57,600 bases of DNA, taken from positions 1 through 57,600 of the forward strand of contig JABGPZ010000063.1 in NCBI GenBank assembly GCA_018644725.1, given 5' to 3'. Both the position numbers and the translations under genes were made by a program. The notes beneath the pieces are model-generated. The model saw only the letters and a list, made by a program, of their open reading frames with translations. It searched no databases and was not told the DNA's origin. Origin of the DNA: Phycisphaerales bacterium (lineage in GTDB: Bacteria; Planctomycetota; Phycisphaerae; SM23-33). Positions 16,669 to 23,394 of the stretch are shown one piece after another (position 1 is the first letter of the stretch; every line of letters starts with the position of its first letter).

Positions 16669-17424
16669 ATGAACCCGATCCGATTGACGCGCGAAGAAGT
16701 TCGCGATTTGGACATGTTTACGACCGAGGCGCTGGGAATCCCCGCCGCGGTGCTGATGGAGAACGCTGGCCGACAGGCGGCCGAGGCGATTGCCTCGCTG
16801 TTTGCGCGCAAAGATGGAGCCCCGCCAGAGATGGTCGCCATTGTCACCGGCGGCGGCAACAACGGCGGCGACGGCCACGTCATCGCGCGGCACCTCAGCA
16901 ATTGGGGCGTCGAGGCCGTAACGTTCCTCGTGGCCGACCCGCAGAACGTCACGGGCGACGCGCTGATGAACCTTCACGCCAACCTCGCGATGGATATGCC
17001 AGTCTATACGCTGTCGCCGGAATGGGCGGACGATCTCTCTGACGAGCTGGCGAAGTTTGACGTCGTGATCGATGCCATCGGCGGCACGGGCATGACCGGC
17101 GAGCTACGCAAAGAGACGGCCGAAGTTGTCAACCAGATCAACGCGTGCGGCAAACCCGTCGTGGCGATTGACATTCCCACAGGCCTGGACTGTGACACGG
17201 GCGAGCCGCTGGAAAACTCCCCGGCCGTCTATGCCAAGTTTACCATCACCTTCGTCGCCGAAAAGCAGGGCTTCGCCGACAACGCATCGCAGGCCTACAC
17301 CGGCAACGTCATCGTCGCCGACATCGGCATCAATGCCACCCGCGTGCTGGATATCATGGCCCAGGCGGCCGAAGAAGCCCGCGCCGACCTCGACCTGCCC
17401 GCCGCCGAGGAGCCCGAAGAATAA
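16669..17424 (+). CDS. nnrE: NAD(P)H-hydrate epimerase
   Basis: The 251-residue protein is the YjeF N-terminal (epimerase) domain alone. It interconverts the R and S forms of hydrated NAD(P)H so that a dehydratase can repair the cofactor. Recognised motifs are LMENAGRQAAE, the GGGNNGGDG loop, DAIGGTGMTGELR and VVAIDIPTGLDCDTG. Many bacteria fuse this domain to the ADP-dependent dehydratase NnrD; here that half is missing and no nnrD is nearby. The start (MNPIRLTREE) matches family starts; the ribosome binding site is weak (AGAAGAAAAGAG). The in-frame upstream extension is just repeat sequence. An acidic Ala/Glu tail ends the protein. Confidence 0.9.
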   Translation: MNPIRLTREEVRDLDMFTTEALGIPAAVLMENAGRQAAEAIASLFARKDGAPPEMVAIVTGGGNNGGDGHVIARHLSNWGVEAVTFLVADPQNVTGDALMNLHANLAMDMPVYTLSPEWADDLSDELAKFDVVIDAIGGTGMTGELRKETAEVVNQINACGKPVVAIDIPTGLDCDTGEPLENSPAVYAKFTITFVAEKQGFADNASQAYTGNVIVADIGINATRVLDIMAQAAEEARADLDLPAAEEPEE

Positions 17425-17516
17425 GCGCAATCCATAAAACGGCCGAAAGGGGGTGGTTCCCCCCGGTTTTCCTCTTTTGGCTGATAAAAAATACTACCAT
17501 TCAATGCTGAAATCAC

Positions 17517-17522
17517 TATAAT
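17517..17522 (+). promoter_or_regulatory. -10 element for fba
   Basis: A perfect TATAAT stands about 75 bases before the fba ATG; no good -35 is visible at the normal distance. Confidence 0.45.
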
Positions 17523-17597
17523 ACTTTTGCCCTTCGCGGGACCGCGGGAGGCTGAAATCAGACGCCCCATTCACCCTTCTCTATCAGGAGTATAACT

Positions 17598-18617
17598 ATG
17601 CCTCTCATGCCCATGCGTCCGCTGCTGGACCACGCCGCCGAAAACGATTACGGAATCGCGGCCCTCAACGTCAACAACATGGAACAGATCCAGGCCATCA
17701 TGGCTGCAGCCGAAGAGACCGAATCGCCGGTCATCGTCCAGGCGTCCAAGGGCGCTCGTAGCTACGCCGAAGACCTCTACCTTCGCAACCTCATGCAGGC
17801 CGCGTCGGAACTCCACCCCAATATTCCCCTCGTCATGCACCAGGACCACGGCGACAGCGTCGCAACCTGCCAGAGCGCGATGGACATGGCCTTCACGTCG
17901 GTCATGATGGACGGCTCGATTGACGACAAGTCCCAGCCCGCGAGCTACGAATACAACGTCAACATCACCAAGCAGGTCGTTGACATTGCCCACTCCCGCG
18001 GCATCTCGGTCGAAGGCGAAATTGGCGCCCTCGGCGGCGTCGAAGACGGCCACGGTGCTGGCCTGAGCGAAGAAGAAGCTCAGGAACACCTCACCGACCC
18101 CGAAGAAGCAGAACGCTTCGTCGCCGAAACCAACGTTGACGCGTTGGCCGTCGCCATCGGCACCAGCCACGGCGCCTACAAGTTCACCAAGAAGCCTACC
18201 GGCGAAGTTCTCCGCATCAGCCTGATCGAAGAAATTCACCGTCGTCTGCCCAACACCCACCTCGTCATGCACGGCTCGAGCTCGGTTCCCCAGGAACTCC
18301 AGGACCTCGTCAACGAGTTCGGTGGTAACATCAAGCAGACCTACGGCGTTCCCGTCGAAGAAATTCAGCGCGGCATCAAGTCCGGCGTCCGCAAGGTCAA
18401 TGTCGACACCGACAACCGCCTCGCGATCACCGGCGCGATCCGTCGCCTCTTCGCTCAGAGCCCCGAAAAGTTCGACCCGCGCGACTACATGAAGCCCGCC
18501 CGCGCCGAAATGCAGAAGGTTTGCGCCGCTCGCATGGTCGCCTTCGGCCAGGCCGGCTACGCCAGCAAGATCCAACCTTGCACCCTCAAGTGCATGGTCG
18601 ACTTCTACGCCAAGTAG
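17598..18617 (+). CDS. fba: class II fructose-bisphosphate aldolase
   Basis: The zinc-dependent aldolase splits or forms fructose 1,6-bisphosphate in glycolysis and gluconeogenesis. The 339-residue length is normal. Zinc ligands and active-site motifs are present: VMHQDHGDS, VEGEIGALGGVEDG, AIGTSHGAYKF, LVMHGSSSVP and KVNVDTDNRLA. AGGAG lies eight bases before the ATG. Codon use is markedly restricted (mostly C-ending codons), as in highly expressed genes. The gene is monocistronic, with a TATAAT upstream and a strong terminator downstream. Confidence 0.97.
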   Translation: MPLMPMRPLLDHAAENDYGIAALNVNNMEQIQAIMAAAEETESPVIVQASKGARSYAEDLYLRNLMQAASELHPNIPLVMHQDHGDSVATCQSAMDMAFTSVMMDGSIDDKSQPASYEYNVNITKQVVDIAHSRGISVEGEIGALGGVEDGHGAGLSEEEAQEHLTDPEEAERFVAETNVDALAVAIGTSHGAYKFTKKPTGEVLRISLIEEIHRRLPNTHLVMHGSSSVPQELQDLVNEFGGNIKQTYGVPVEEIQRGIKSGVRKVNVDTDNRLAITGAIRRLFAQSPEKFDPRDYMKPARAEMQKVCAARMVAFGQAGYASKIQPCTLKCMVDFYAK

Positions 18618-18655
18618 ACCGACTCGCGATCTTGATCGCACATTAGACAACGCAT

Positions 18656-18713
18656 CAGCCCGGTGGAATTTTCTGAGATACAAACTCAGGAAACCCGCCG
18701 GGCTGTTTTTTTT
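18656..18713 (+). terminator. fba terminator
   Basis: The outer stem CAGCCCGG/CCGGGCTG (18656-18705) encloses a smaller CTGAG/CTCAG hairpin and is followed by eight T residues. Confidence 0.85.
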
Positions 18714-18731
18714 ATGTCCCCCGTGGAAAAA

Positions 18732-18797
18732 GGGGACAGGTATCTGACAACAAAGAGAAAGCGAGAAAATAGAACAGAGCAAAGGGTACCAGTCCCC
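18732..18797. repeat. 66-bp inverted repeat, copy 1
   Basis: It begins GGGGACAGGTATCTGACAAC and ends AGGGTACCAGTCCCC; the ends are partly complementary. A second copy of exactly the same length lies at 22241-22306. By eye the two copies agree at roughly 85 percent of positions. Confidence 0.8.
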
Positions 18798-18835
18798 ATT
18801 TTTCTACCAGGCCCGGTTTTTCCCCCACGAGACGT

Positions 18836-19078
18836 CTTTTGCTGCGCAAAATCCGCAGTGTGTTTGAATCCCGGAATGTGGGTATAAGAAAACGAGTCGA
18901 TGCGTGTGAACACTTCGACTCGTCATTTCGCGGAGTGGGTGGGATTTCGCTTCGCGAGCACCTCGCAAGCTCGGTGTCGCTCCCACGACACGTATTTTGC
19001 TGCGCAAAATCCGCAGTGTGTTCGAATCCGAGTGGACATAAAAAAAAACAGCTGTATACAGCTGTCTTTTTTTCCATA
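18836..19078. repeat. diverged tandem duplication next to tRNA-Ser
   Basis: The string CTTTTGCTGCGCAAAATCCG continuing to CAGTGTGTT is present near 18837 and again near 18995 (as ATTTTGC...). The last 17 bases of the tRNA-Ser region (GCGGAGTGGGTGGGATT, 19079-19095 on the plus strand) occur again at 18930-18946. The spacing between copies is about 150-158 bases. Each copy of the tRNA end is followed, in the tRNA reading direction, by a different hairpin with a T run. Confidence 0.7.
19040..19076. terminator. bidirectional terminator next to tRNA-Ser
   Basis: A perfect 18-base palindrome (ACAGCTGTATACAGCTGT, 19048-19065) is flanked by nine A on the left and seven T, after one C, on the right. 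It would end rpmH/tRNA-Ser transcription on the minus strand. Confidence 0.85.
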
Positions 19079-19079
19079 G

Positions 19080-19164
19080 CGGAGTGGGTGGGATTCGAAC
19101 CCACGGAACCTTTCGGTTCACTGGTTTTCGAGACCAGCACGATCAACCGCTCTGTCACCACTCC
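19080..19164 (-). tRNA. tRNA-Ser(CGA)
   Basis: The 85-base cloverleaf reads 5'-GGAGTGG on the minus strand and ends CCACTCC plus discriminator G. The anticodon arm is CTGGT-CTCGAAA-ACCAG, anticodon CGA (reads UCG). The long variable arm (GAACCGAAAGGTTC) is the class II mark of serine tRNA. The T-arm is GTGGG-TTCGAAT-CCCAC. CCA is not encoded. It lies 30 bases downstream of rpmH on the same strand and is probably cotranscribed. Confidence 0.95.
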
Positions 19165-19194
19165 GGATATTTGATATCCGCAGGCAGCAGGTGC

Positions 19195-19329
19195 TTAGAC
19201 GATCTGAGCTTGCTTGCCGGCGCGGCGCTTGGCGTTGATGATCTTGCGGCCGCCGACGGTCTTCATGCGGGCGCGGAAGCCCTGCTTGCGGGCGCGTTTA
19301 CGTTTTGAGATGCGGTGCGGGTAATGCAT
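19195..19329 (-). CDS. rpmH: 50S ribosomal protein L34
   Basis: The 44-residue, very basic protein has the L34 core (KRKRARKQGFRARMKT, GGRKIINAKRR). The N-terminus MHYPHRIS differs from the usual MKRTYQPS. AGAGGA lies about seven bases before the ATG. In most bacteria rpmH sits beside rnpA and dnaA; here it is followed by tRNA-Ser and diverges from a CYTH gene. A strong promoter precedes it. Confidence 0.95.
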   Translation of the reverse strand: MHYPHRISKRKRARKQGFRARMKTVGGRKIINAKRRAGKQAQIV

Positions 19330-19385
19330 AGTTCGTTCCTCTGTCGATAGAAAGATTCCGTTGATTTGTCCCGATTGGGTTGCGG

Positions 19386-19414
19386 AATATACGAAGTTGA
19401 GGGCCATATGACAA
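19386..19414 (-). promoter_or_regulatory. rpmH promoter
   Basis: On the minus strand TTGTCA (19414-19409) and TATATT (19391-19386) are 17 bases apart, with the predicted start about 50 bases before rpmH. Confidence 0.75.
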
Positions 19415-19476
19415 GTAAAAAATCGAAAATTTTCCATCTCGTCGCAGATCAAGTTCCCCCGCGCGCAAAGATTCGC

Positions 19477-19482
19477 TATAAT
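19477..19482 (+). promoter_or_regulatory. -10 box six bases before the CYTH start codon
   Basis: A perfect TATAAT ends six bases before ATG 19489. Transcription would start at or next to the A of the ATG, so the message may be leaderless. No ribosome binding site is visible. Confidence 0.5.
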
Positions 19483-19488
19483 CACGGC

Positions 19489-20022
19489 ATGACAATCCCC
19501 AAAGAAATTGAAGCGAAGTACGCGCTGGGCGACGCAGAGGCGTTGCGCGAGCGGCTTGTGGCGGCGACGGCTGTACGCGTCGGCGCGGTCGATCAGGTCG
19601 ATGTGTTCTACGATGACGGCAGCGGCCGATACTGCGAAGGCGGCTGCGGCCTGCGGATACGTCGCACCCGTCCTGCAGGCGATCCGGCGGCCGAAGAGGT
19701 CCGTATCACGTTCAAGGGCCCGCTGGAGCAGGCAGGGGGCCTCAAGGTCCGTGACGAGCTGGAAACCACCCTCGGCGACGGCGTTACGGCCGATGGCATT
19801 CTCGCCGCGCTGGGCTTCGCGCCGGTGGTCACCGTTACCAAACATCGCGAAAGCTGGCAGCTCGGCGGATGCCAGATCGAAATTGACGTGGTCGAATCGG
19901 CCGGGCAGTTCGTCGAGGTCGAAGGCCCGACGGCCGAAAGCGTCCGCGCGGTGTGCGACACGCTCGCGCTCTGCGGCGAACCGATCACGACTTCCTATGC
20001 GGCCATGGTCGCGGGGAACTGA
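19489..20022 (+). CDS. CYTH-domain protein (triphosphate tunnel metalloenzyme)
   Basis: The 177-residue protein is a CYTH domain from end to end. The diagnostic EIEAKY (ExExK) is at residues 6-11. Alternating charged strands line the tunnel: GLRIRRTR, VRITFKGPL, DELETTL, IEIDVVE and FVEVEGPT. Family members are class IV adenylate cyclases, thiamine triphosphatases or inorganic triphosphatases; the class IV cyclase group commonly has this length and the HRESW-type strand. Activity cannot be fixed from sequence. The start is read from TATAAT-N6-ATG, a possible leaderless transcript. dnaG follows after 64 bases with its own -10. Confidence 0.88.
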   Translation: MTIPKEIEAKYALGDAEALRERLVAATAVRVGAVDQVDVFYDDGSGRYCEGGCGLRIRRTRPAGDPAAEEVRITFKGPLEQAGGLKVRDELETTLGDGVTADGILAALGFAPVVTVTKHRESWQLGGCQIEIDVVESAGQFVEVEGPTAESVRAVCDTLALCGEPITTSYAAMVAGN

Positions 20023-20071
20023 TTTTCCTCCAGCCTCCCGCCTTCAGCCTATTCTTTTCTTTCCCGCTTTC

Positions 20072-20080
20072 TGCTATACT
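20072..20080 (+). promoter_or_regulatory. extended -10 six bases before dnaG
   Basis: TGCTATACT (extended -10 TGn-TATACT) ends six bases before ATG 20087, the same spacing as at the CYTH gene. The sequence between shows no ribosome binding site. Confidence 0.5.
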
Positions 20081-20086
20081 CTCTCC

Positions 20087-21910
20087 ATGGCGTTTTTCCC
20101 GGACTATTTCGTGCAGCAGGTCCTCACGTCGACGGACATCGTCGACCTGATCGGCCGCTATCTCGCCCTCAAGAAAAAGGGGCGCGAGTTCGTCGGCCTC
20201 TGCCCGTTCCACAACGACAACAAGCCCTCGATGTGCGTCAGCCCCGTCAAGCAGATCTTCAAATGCTTTTCGTGCGGCGCGGGCGGCGACGCGTTCGGCT
20301 TCCTTATGAAGTACGAAAAGCTCAGCTTCCCCGAGGCCGTGCGATTCCTCGCCGAACAGGCCAACATCCCCATTCCTGACGATGCCGACCGGCCTGCACC
20401 CCAGCCGGGCATGAGCAAGAACGACCTCGCCTCGCTCGTCGAGCGCGCACAGACTATTTACGTCAAGCAGCTCGCGTCCGACGCGGGCAAGGGCGCACTG
20501 GAGTACGCGCTCAGCCGCGGGCTCACCGAAGAATCCATCGCCACCTATGGCCTGGGCTATGCGCCGGACCGCTGGGACACCATCGCCGCGGGCGCGACGC
20601 GCCAGGGCATTCCCGCCGAGCGCGTGATCGCCGCGGGCCTGTGCAAGCAGAGCGACAACGGGCGGCTGTACGACTATTTCCGCGAGCGGCTGATGTTCCC
20701 GATCCACGACCAAACCGGCCGAGTCGTCGCTTTTGGCGGCCGCGCAATGAGCGAAGAGGAACGCGCGAAATATCTCAACTCGCCCGAGTCCGCGCTATTC
20801 GACAAATCGTCGCTGGTTTACGGCCTGCACTTTTCCCGCGAGGAAATCGTCAAGCGCAAACAGGCCATCGTCGTCGAGGGCTATCTCGACGTGCTGATCC
20901 CGCACCAGGCGGGCGTGACGAACATCGTCGCTACGCTCGGCACGTCGCTGACCGACCGCCATGTGCGGCTGCTGAGTCGCTATGCCGAGGAAGTCGTCCT
21001 GCTGTTCGACGCCGATGAAGCCGGCGCGAAGGCCGCCGAGCGCGCGCTGGAATTGTTCCTCGCCCAGAAAATCAATGTCCGCGTCGCGACGATCCCCGCC
21101 GGCAAAGACCCGGCCGATTATGTCCTTTCCCACGGCGGGGAGGCCCTGCGCACGCTGATCGACGAAGCGCCCGACGCGCTGGAATATCTCTGGCAGAAGC
21201 GCAGCGCCCAGCTCGCCGACGCCAACCCCGCCCAGCAGCAGCAGATCGTCGATGGGTTCCTCACGACGATTGTCTCCAGCGGGATGTATGGCGCGATTGA
21301 TGAGACGCGCCGGTCGTCGCTCGCCCAGCACATCGCGCACATGATCAACGTGTCGTCGGTCGATTTGCATTCGCGGATGAAACAGCTCGGCCGCAAGATT
21401 CGCCGGCCCGCCGCCCAGGCCGCGCCCGCGCCTACCGCGCCCAATCCTACGCTCGATGCAACGTCCGGCAATCCCGAGCGGCTGATTCTCGAAGTCCTGC
21501 TCAACGAGCCGGACCTGTTCGACGACGTGGTCGAGAAGATCGACCCGGCCGACTTCCGCGACGCAATGCTGCGCGTGCTGGCCGAGCACATCTGGAAACT
21601 CGGCCTCGCCGGCAAGCTTTTTCCCGAATTGCTCCTCGCCGACGAATCGCTCGTGAGTCTCAGCGAAATCGTCACCGGCCTGCTTTTTGCGGGCAGCCAG
21701 CGCGGGAACTTCAAGGAGACCCTCGACGACGCGACGGCGAAGATACTCGACCGCAAACATCGCGAGGAAACCGAGCAGGCCAAACGCGAGTCGATCTCTG
21801 ATGGCAGTGACGAATCGCTTCGTGCGCTGCAGAACCGCCTCCGCGAACGCTCTGGCTCGATGGACGACAAACAAAAACGCGACGTATTCCGTAGACCCAA
21901 AATCCAGTAG
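20087..21910 (+). CDS. dnaG: DNA primase
   Basis: Primase makes RNA primers at the replication fork. The 607-residue protein has the CHC2 zinc ribbon (Cys39, His42, Cys60, Cys63; GLCPFHNDNKPS and KCFSCGAGGD), the RNA-polymerase core with the Toprim motifs VVEGYLDVL (near 262) and LLFDADEAG (near 307), and a helical C-terminus that would bind DnaB. The conserved FGGRAM and KYLNSPES strings are also present. It is not next to rpoD or rpsU as in many bacteria. The region after the stop is filled with repeats. Confidence 0.96.
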   Translation: MAFFPDYFVQQVLTSTDIVDLIGRYLALKKKGREFVGLCPFHNDNKPSMCVSPVKQIFKCFSCGAGGDAFGFLMKYEKLSFPEAVRFLAEQANIPIPDDADRPAPQPGMSKNDLASLVERAQTIYVKQLASDAGKGALEYALSRGLTEESIATYGLGYAPDRWDTIAAGATRQGIPAERVIAAGLCKQSDNGRLYDYFRERLMFPIHDQTGRVVAFGGRAMSEEERAKYLNSPESALFDKSSLVYGLHFSREEIVKRKQAIVVEGYLDVLIPHQAGVTNIVATLGTSLTDRHVRLLSRYAEEVVLLFDADEAGAKAAERALELFLAQKINVRVATIPAGKDPADYVLSHGGEALRTLIDEAPDALEYLWQKRSAQLADANPAQQQQIVDGFLTTIVSSGMYGAIDETRRSSLAQHIAHMINVSSVDLHSRMKQLGRKIRRPAAQAAPAPTAPNPTLDATSGNPERLILEVLLNEPDLFDDVVEKIDPADFRDAMLRVLAEHIWKLGLAGKLFPELLLADESLVSLSEIVTGLLFAGSQRGNFKETLDDATAKILDRKHREETEQAKRESISDGSDESLRALQNRLRERSGSMDDKQKRDVFRRPKIQ

Positions 21911-21965
21911 AGTACTTAAAATAGTCAGGAAGGGTGATTCGATCAAATTTTAATTGAGGGGTGCC

Positions 21966-22000
21966 GTGGCCTGTAGAGCGGTACTCCGCGAGGCAGCCAC
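21966..22000. repeat. 35-bp palindrome
   Basis: GTGGCCT at the left pairs with AGGCAGCCAC at the right, with an inner AGCGG/CCGC pair. It lies just after dnaG and could act as a terminator-like structure, but no T run follows. Confidence 0.5.
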
Positions 22001-22045
22001 GAAGATTGTATCGCGCTTGTGATGAATGTGTATTGTGTCTGTGTC

Positions 22046-22218
22046 GTAGGGGCGAAAAATCTTTCGCCCTTCTTTTATGCTTTTGGATGATTCGATAAAC
22101 AGAACACACGGGCGAAAGATTTTTCGCCCCTACAAAAAGGAGAAAACGAAAGGGCACGGCATGCCGTGCCCCTACGAAAAGAAGAATAATACAAGGGCGC
22201 AGCAAGTAGCGTCCCTAC
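22046..22218. repeat. array of four 24-bp palindromic modules
   Basis: The modules are 22046-22069, 22110-22133, 22152-22175 and 22195-22218. Each has a 20-bp inverted repeat plus GTAG or CTAC. Core sequences differ (CGAAAGATTTTTCG, CACGGCATGCCGTG, CGCAGCAAGTAGCG), but length and ends are constant. The spacers are short purine-rich runs such as GAAAAGAAGAA. Confidence 0.8.
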
Positions 22219-22240
22219 GAAAAGAGGAAATCCGAAAAAC

Positions 22241-22306
22241 GGGGACAGGTACCTGACAACAAACAGGAATCGAGAAAACAGGACAGAATAAAGGGTACCA
22301 GTCCCC
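22241..22306. repeat. 66-bp inverted repeat, copy 2
   Basis: This is the same element as at 18732-18797: GGGGACAGGTACCTGACAAC at one end and AGGGTACCAGTCCCC at the other, with a purine-rich middle. Confidence 0.8.
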
Positions 22307-22338
22307 ATTTTCCCTTTCCCTGTTTTTTCCCTCGGATA

Positions 22339-23394
22339 TTAAAACAGTTTGCAGTCGTCGCAGGGTTGGCGGTCGAAGCGCCGTTCTTTGGCAAGGGCGC
22401 GGATGCGCGGTAGCTGGGTGTGGCTGCGGAGGCGTTCGAGAATAATCGCGACCGATTGCGTGGAATATTTCGTATGCACGCAGCCGCTGGCCTGAAGACG
22501 CCAGTTGAACCGCTCGGCGAATCGCTCCATCATATCCGGGTGTTTGATGAGCAGGTCGGTGGTGACCTTGAACTCGGAATAGGCGACCTTGAGGACCTCG
22601 ATATGCTCCTCGGGCCAGTGGTGCGGCTCGCCGTCGAAGTCGGTCATGGGCTTGGTCTGGGCGAGGCGTTCGCGCGCGCCGCGGGCATAGTCGTCGGAAA
22701 GTTCGGTGCCGATGTAGTGGCGGTTGAGTTTTTTCGCAGCCACCAGCGTCGTGCCGCTGCCGGTAAATGGATCGAGCACGACGTCGCCGGGATTCGAGCT
22801 GATGCGGATGATTCGCGAGAGCAATCCCACGGGCATCTGGCAGGGGTGGAAGCCGCTCCGCTCGCCATTTTTCGCGGAGATGCGCGGGAACTCGTCCCAG
22901 ACATCATCCGGCAGGCGGCCCATGCGGCTGGCGCGTTGGTCGTTGTATTCCTTCTCGCGGTCCGAGAAAATGCGCACGGCTCTGTCGTTGAAGGTGAACT
23001 CTTTCGCGTCGGCGGTGAAGTAGAAAATGTGGGTGTGGCTGCGGGCGAACTTTTTCCGCGCGTGCTGGCCGAACGTGTAGTGCCAGATGATCCAGTTGCG
23101 CAACGTCAGCCCGAGGCGCTGGCCGAGGCGGCGAATTTCGGCGGCGAACTCGGCCGAGATCGCGATCCAAAAACTGCCCGTGGGTTTCAGCACCCGCTTG
23201 CACGCGCGCATCCAGTTCCGCGTCCAGCGCACATAGTCGCCATAGCCCATCTCGTCGTGATGAATGTCATAGCGAAAGCCGGTGTTGAACGGCGGGTCGG
23301 CGAAGACGAGGTCCACCGAATTCTCCGGCATCTGCGGGAGAAGGTCGAGGCAGTCGCCGCACGCGACCTGGTCGATGGAATGCGAAGGAGTCAT
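22339..23394 (-). CDS. DNA methyltransferase (N4/N6 type, beta-class order)
   Basis: This 351-residue S-adenosylmethionine-dependent enzyme methylates adenine N6 or cytosine N4. Motif IV DPPF (33-36) precedes motif I DPFTGSGTT (208-216), the beta-class order. The region between (about 110-190) would be the target recognition domain. A C-terminal extension of about 100 residues follows, ending in CDDCKLF. No restriction enzyme is adjacent, so it is an orphan, possibly regulatory like CcrM. Its ATG overlaps the stop of the upstream gene by one base (TAATG), so the two are translationally coupled and cotranscribed. Confidence 0.9.
   Translation of the reverse strand: MTPSHSIDQVACGDCLDLLPQMPENSVDLVFADPPFNTGFRYDIHHDEMGYGDYVRWTRNWMRACKRVLKPTGSFWIAISAEFAAEIRRLGQRLGLTLRNWIIWHYTFGQHARKKFARSHTHIFYFTADAKEFTFNDRAVRIFSDREKEYNDQRASRMGRLPDDVWDEFPRISAKNGERSGFHPCQMPVGLLSRIIRISSNPGDVVLDPFTGSGTTLVAAKKLNRHYIGTELSDDYARGARERLAQTKPMTDFDGEPHHWPEEHIEVLKVAYSEFKVTTDLLIKHPDMMERFAERFNWRLQASGCVHTKYSTQSVAIILERLRSHTQLPRIRALAKERRFDRQPCDDCKLF

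Larger units (their letters stand above)
18714..19079. other. repeat-filled gap between fba and tRNA-Ser
   Basis: This gap of about 365 bases holds a 66-bp inverted repeat (18732-18797), a degenerate tandem duplication that includes a copy of the tRNA-Ser 3' end (18836-19078), and a terminator hairpin (19040-19076). I see no gene. Confidence 0.7.
21911..22338. other. repeat cluster between dnaG and the methyltransferase
   Basis: This 428-base convergent gap contains at least three repeat families in a row: a GTGGC...GCCAC palindrome (21966-22000), four 24-bp modules (22046-22218) and one 66-bp element (22241-22306). I see no gene or clear terminator in it. Confidence 0.75.

Noticed and set aside
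18990-19030. Plus-strand tRNA-like T-arm (TGTTCGAATCC)
   Set aside because: No acceptor, D or anticodon arm surrounds it, so it is a fragment inside a repeat and not a tRNA gene.
22046-22218. CRISPR array
   Set aside because: The units differ in core sequence and spacers are short purine runs of unequal length; no cas gene is present.
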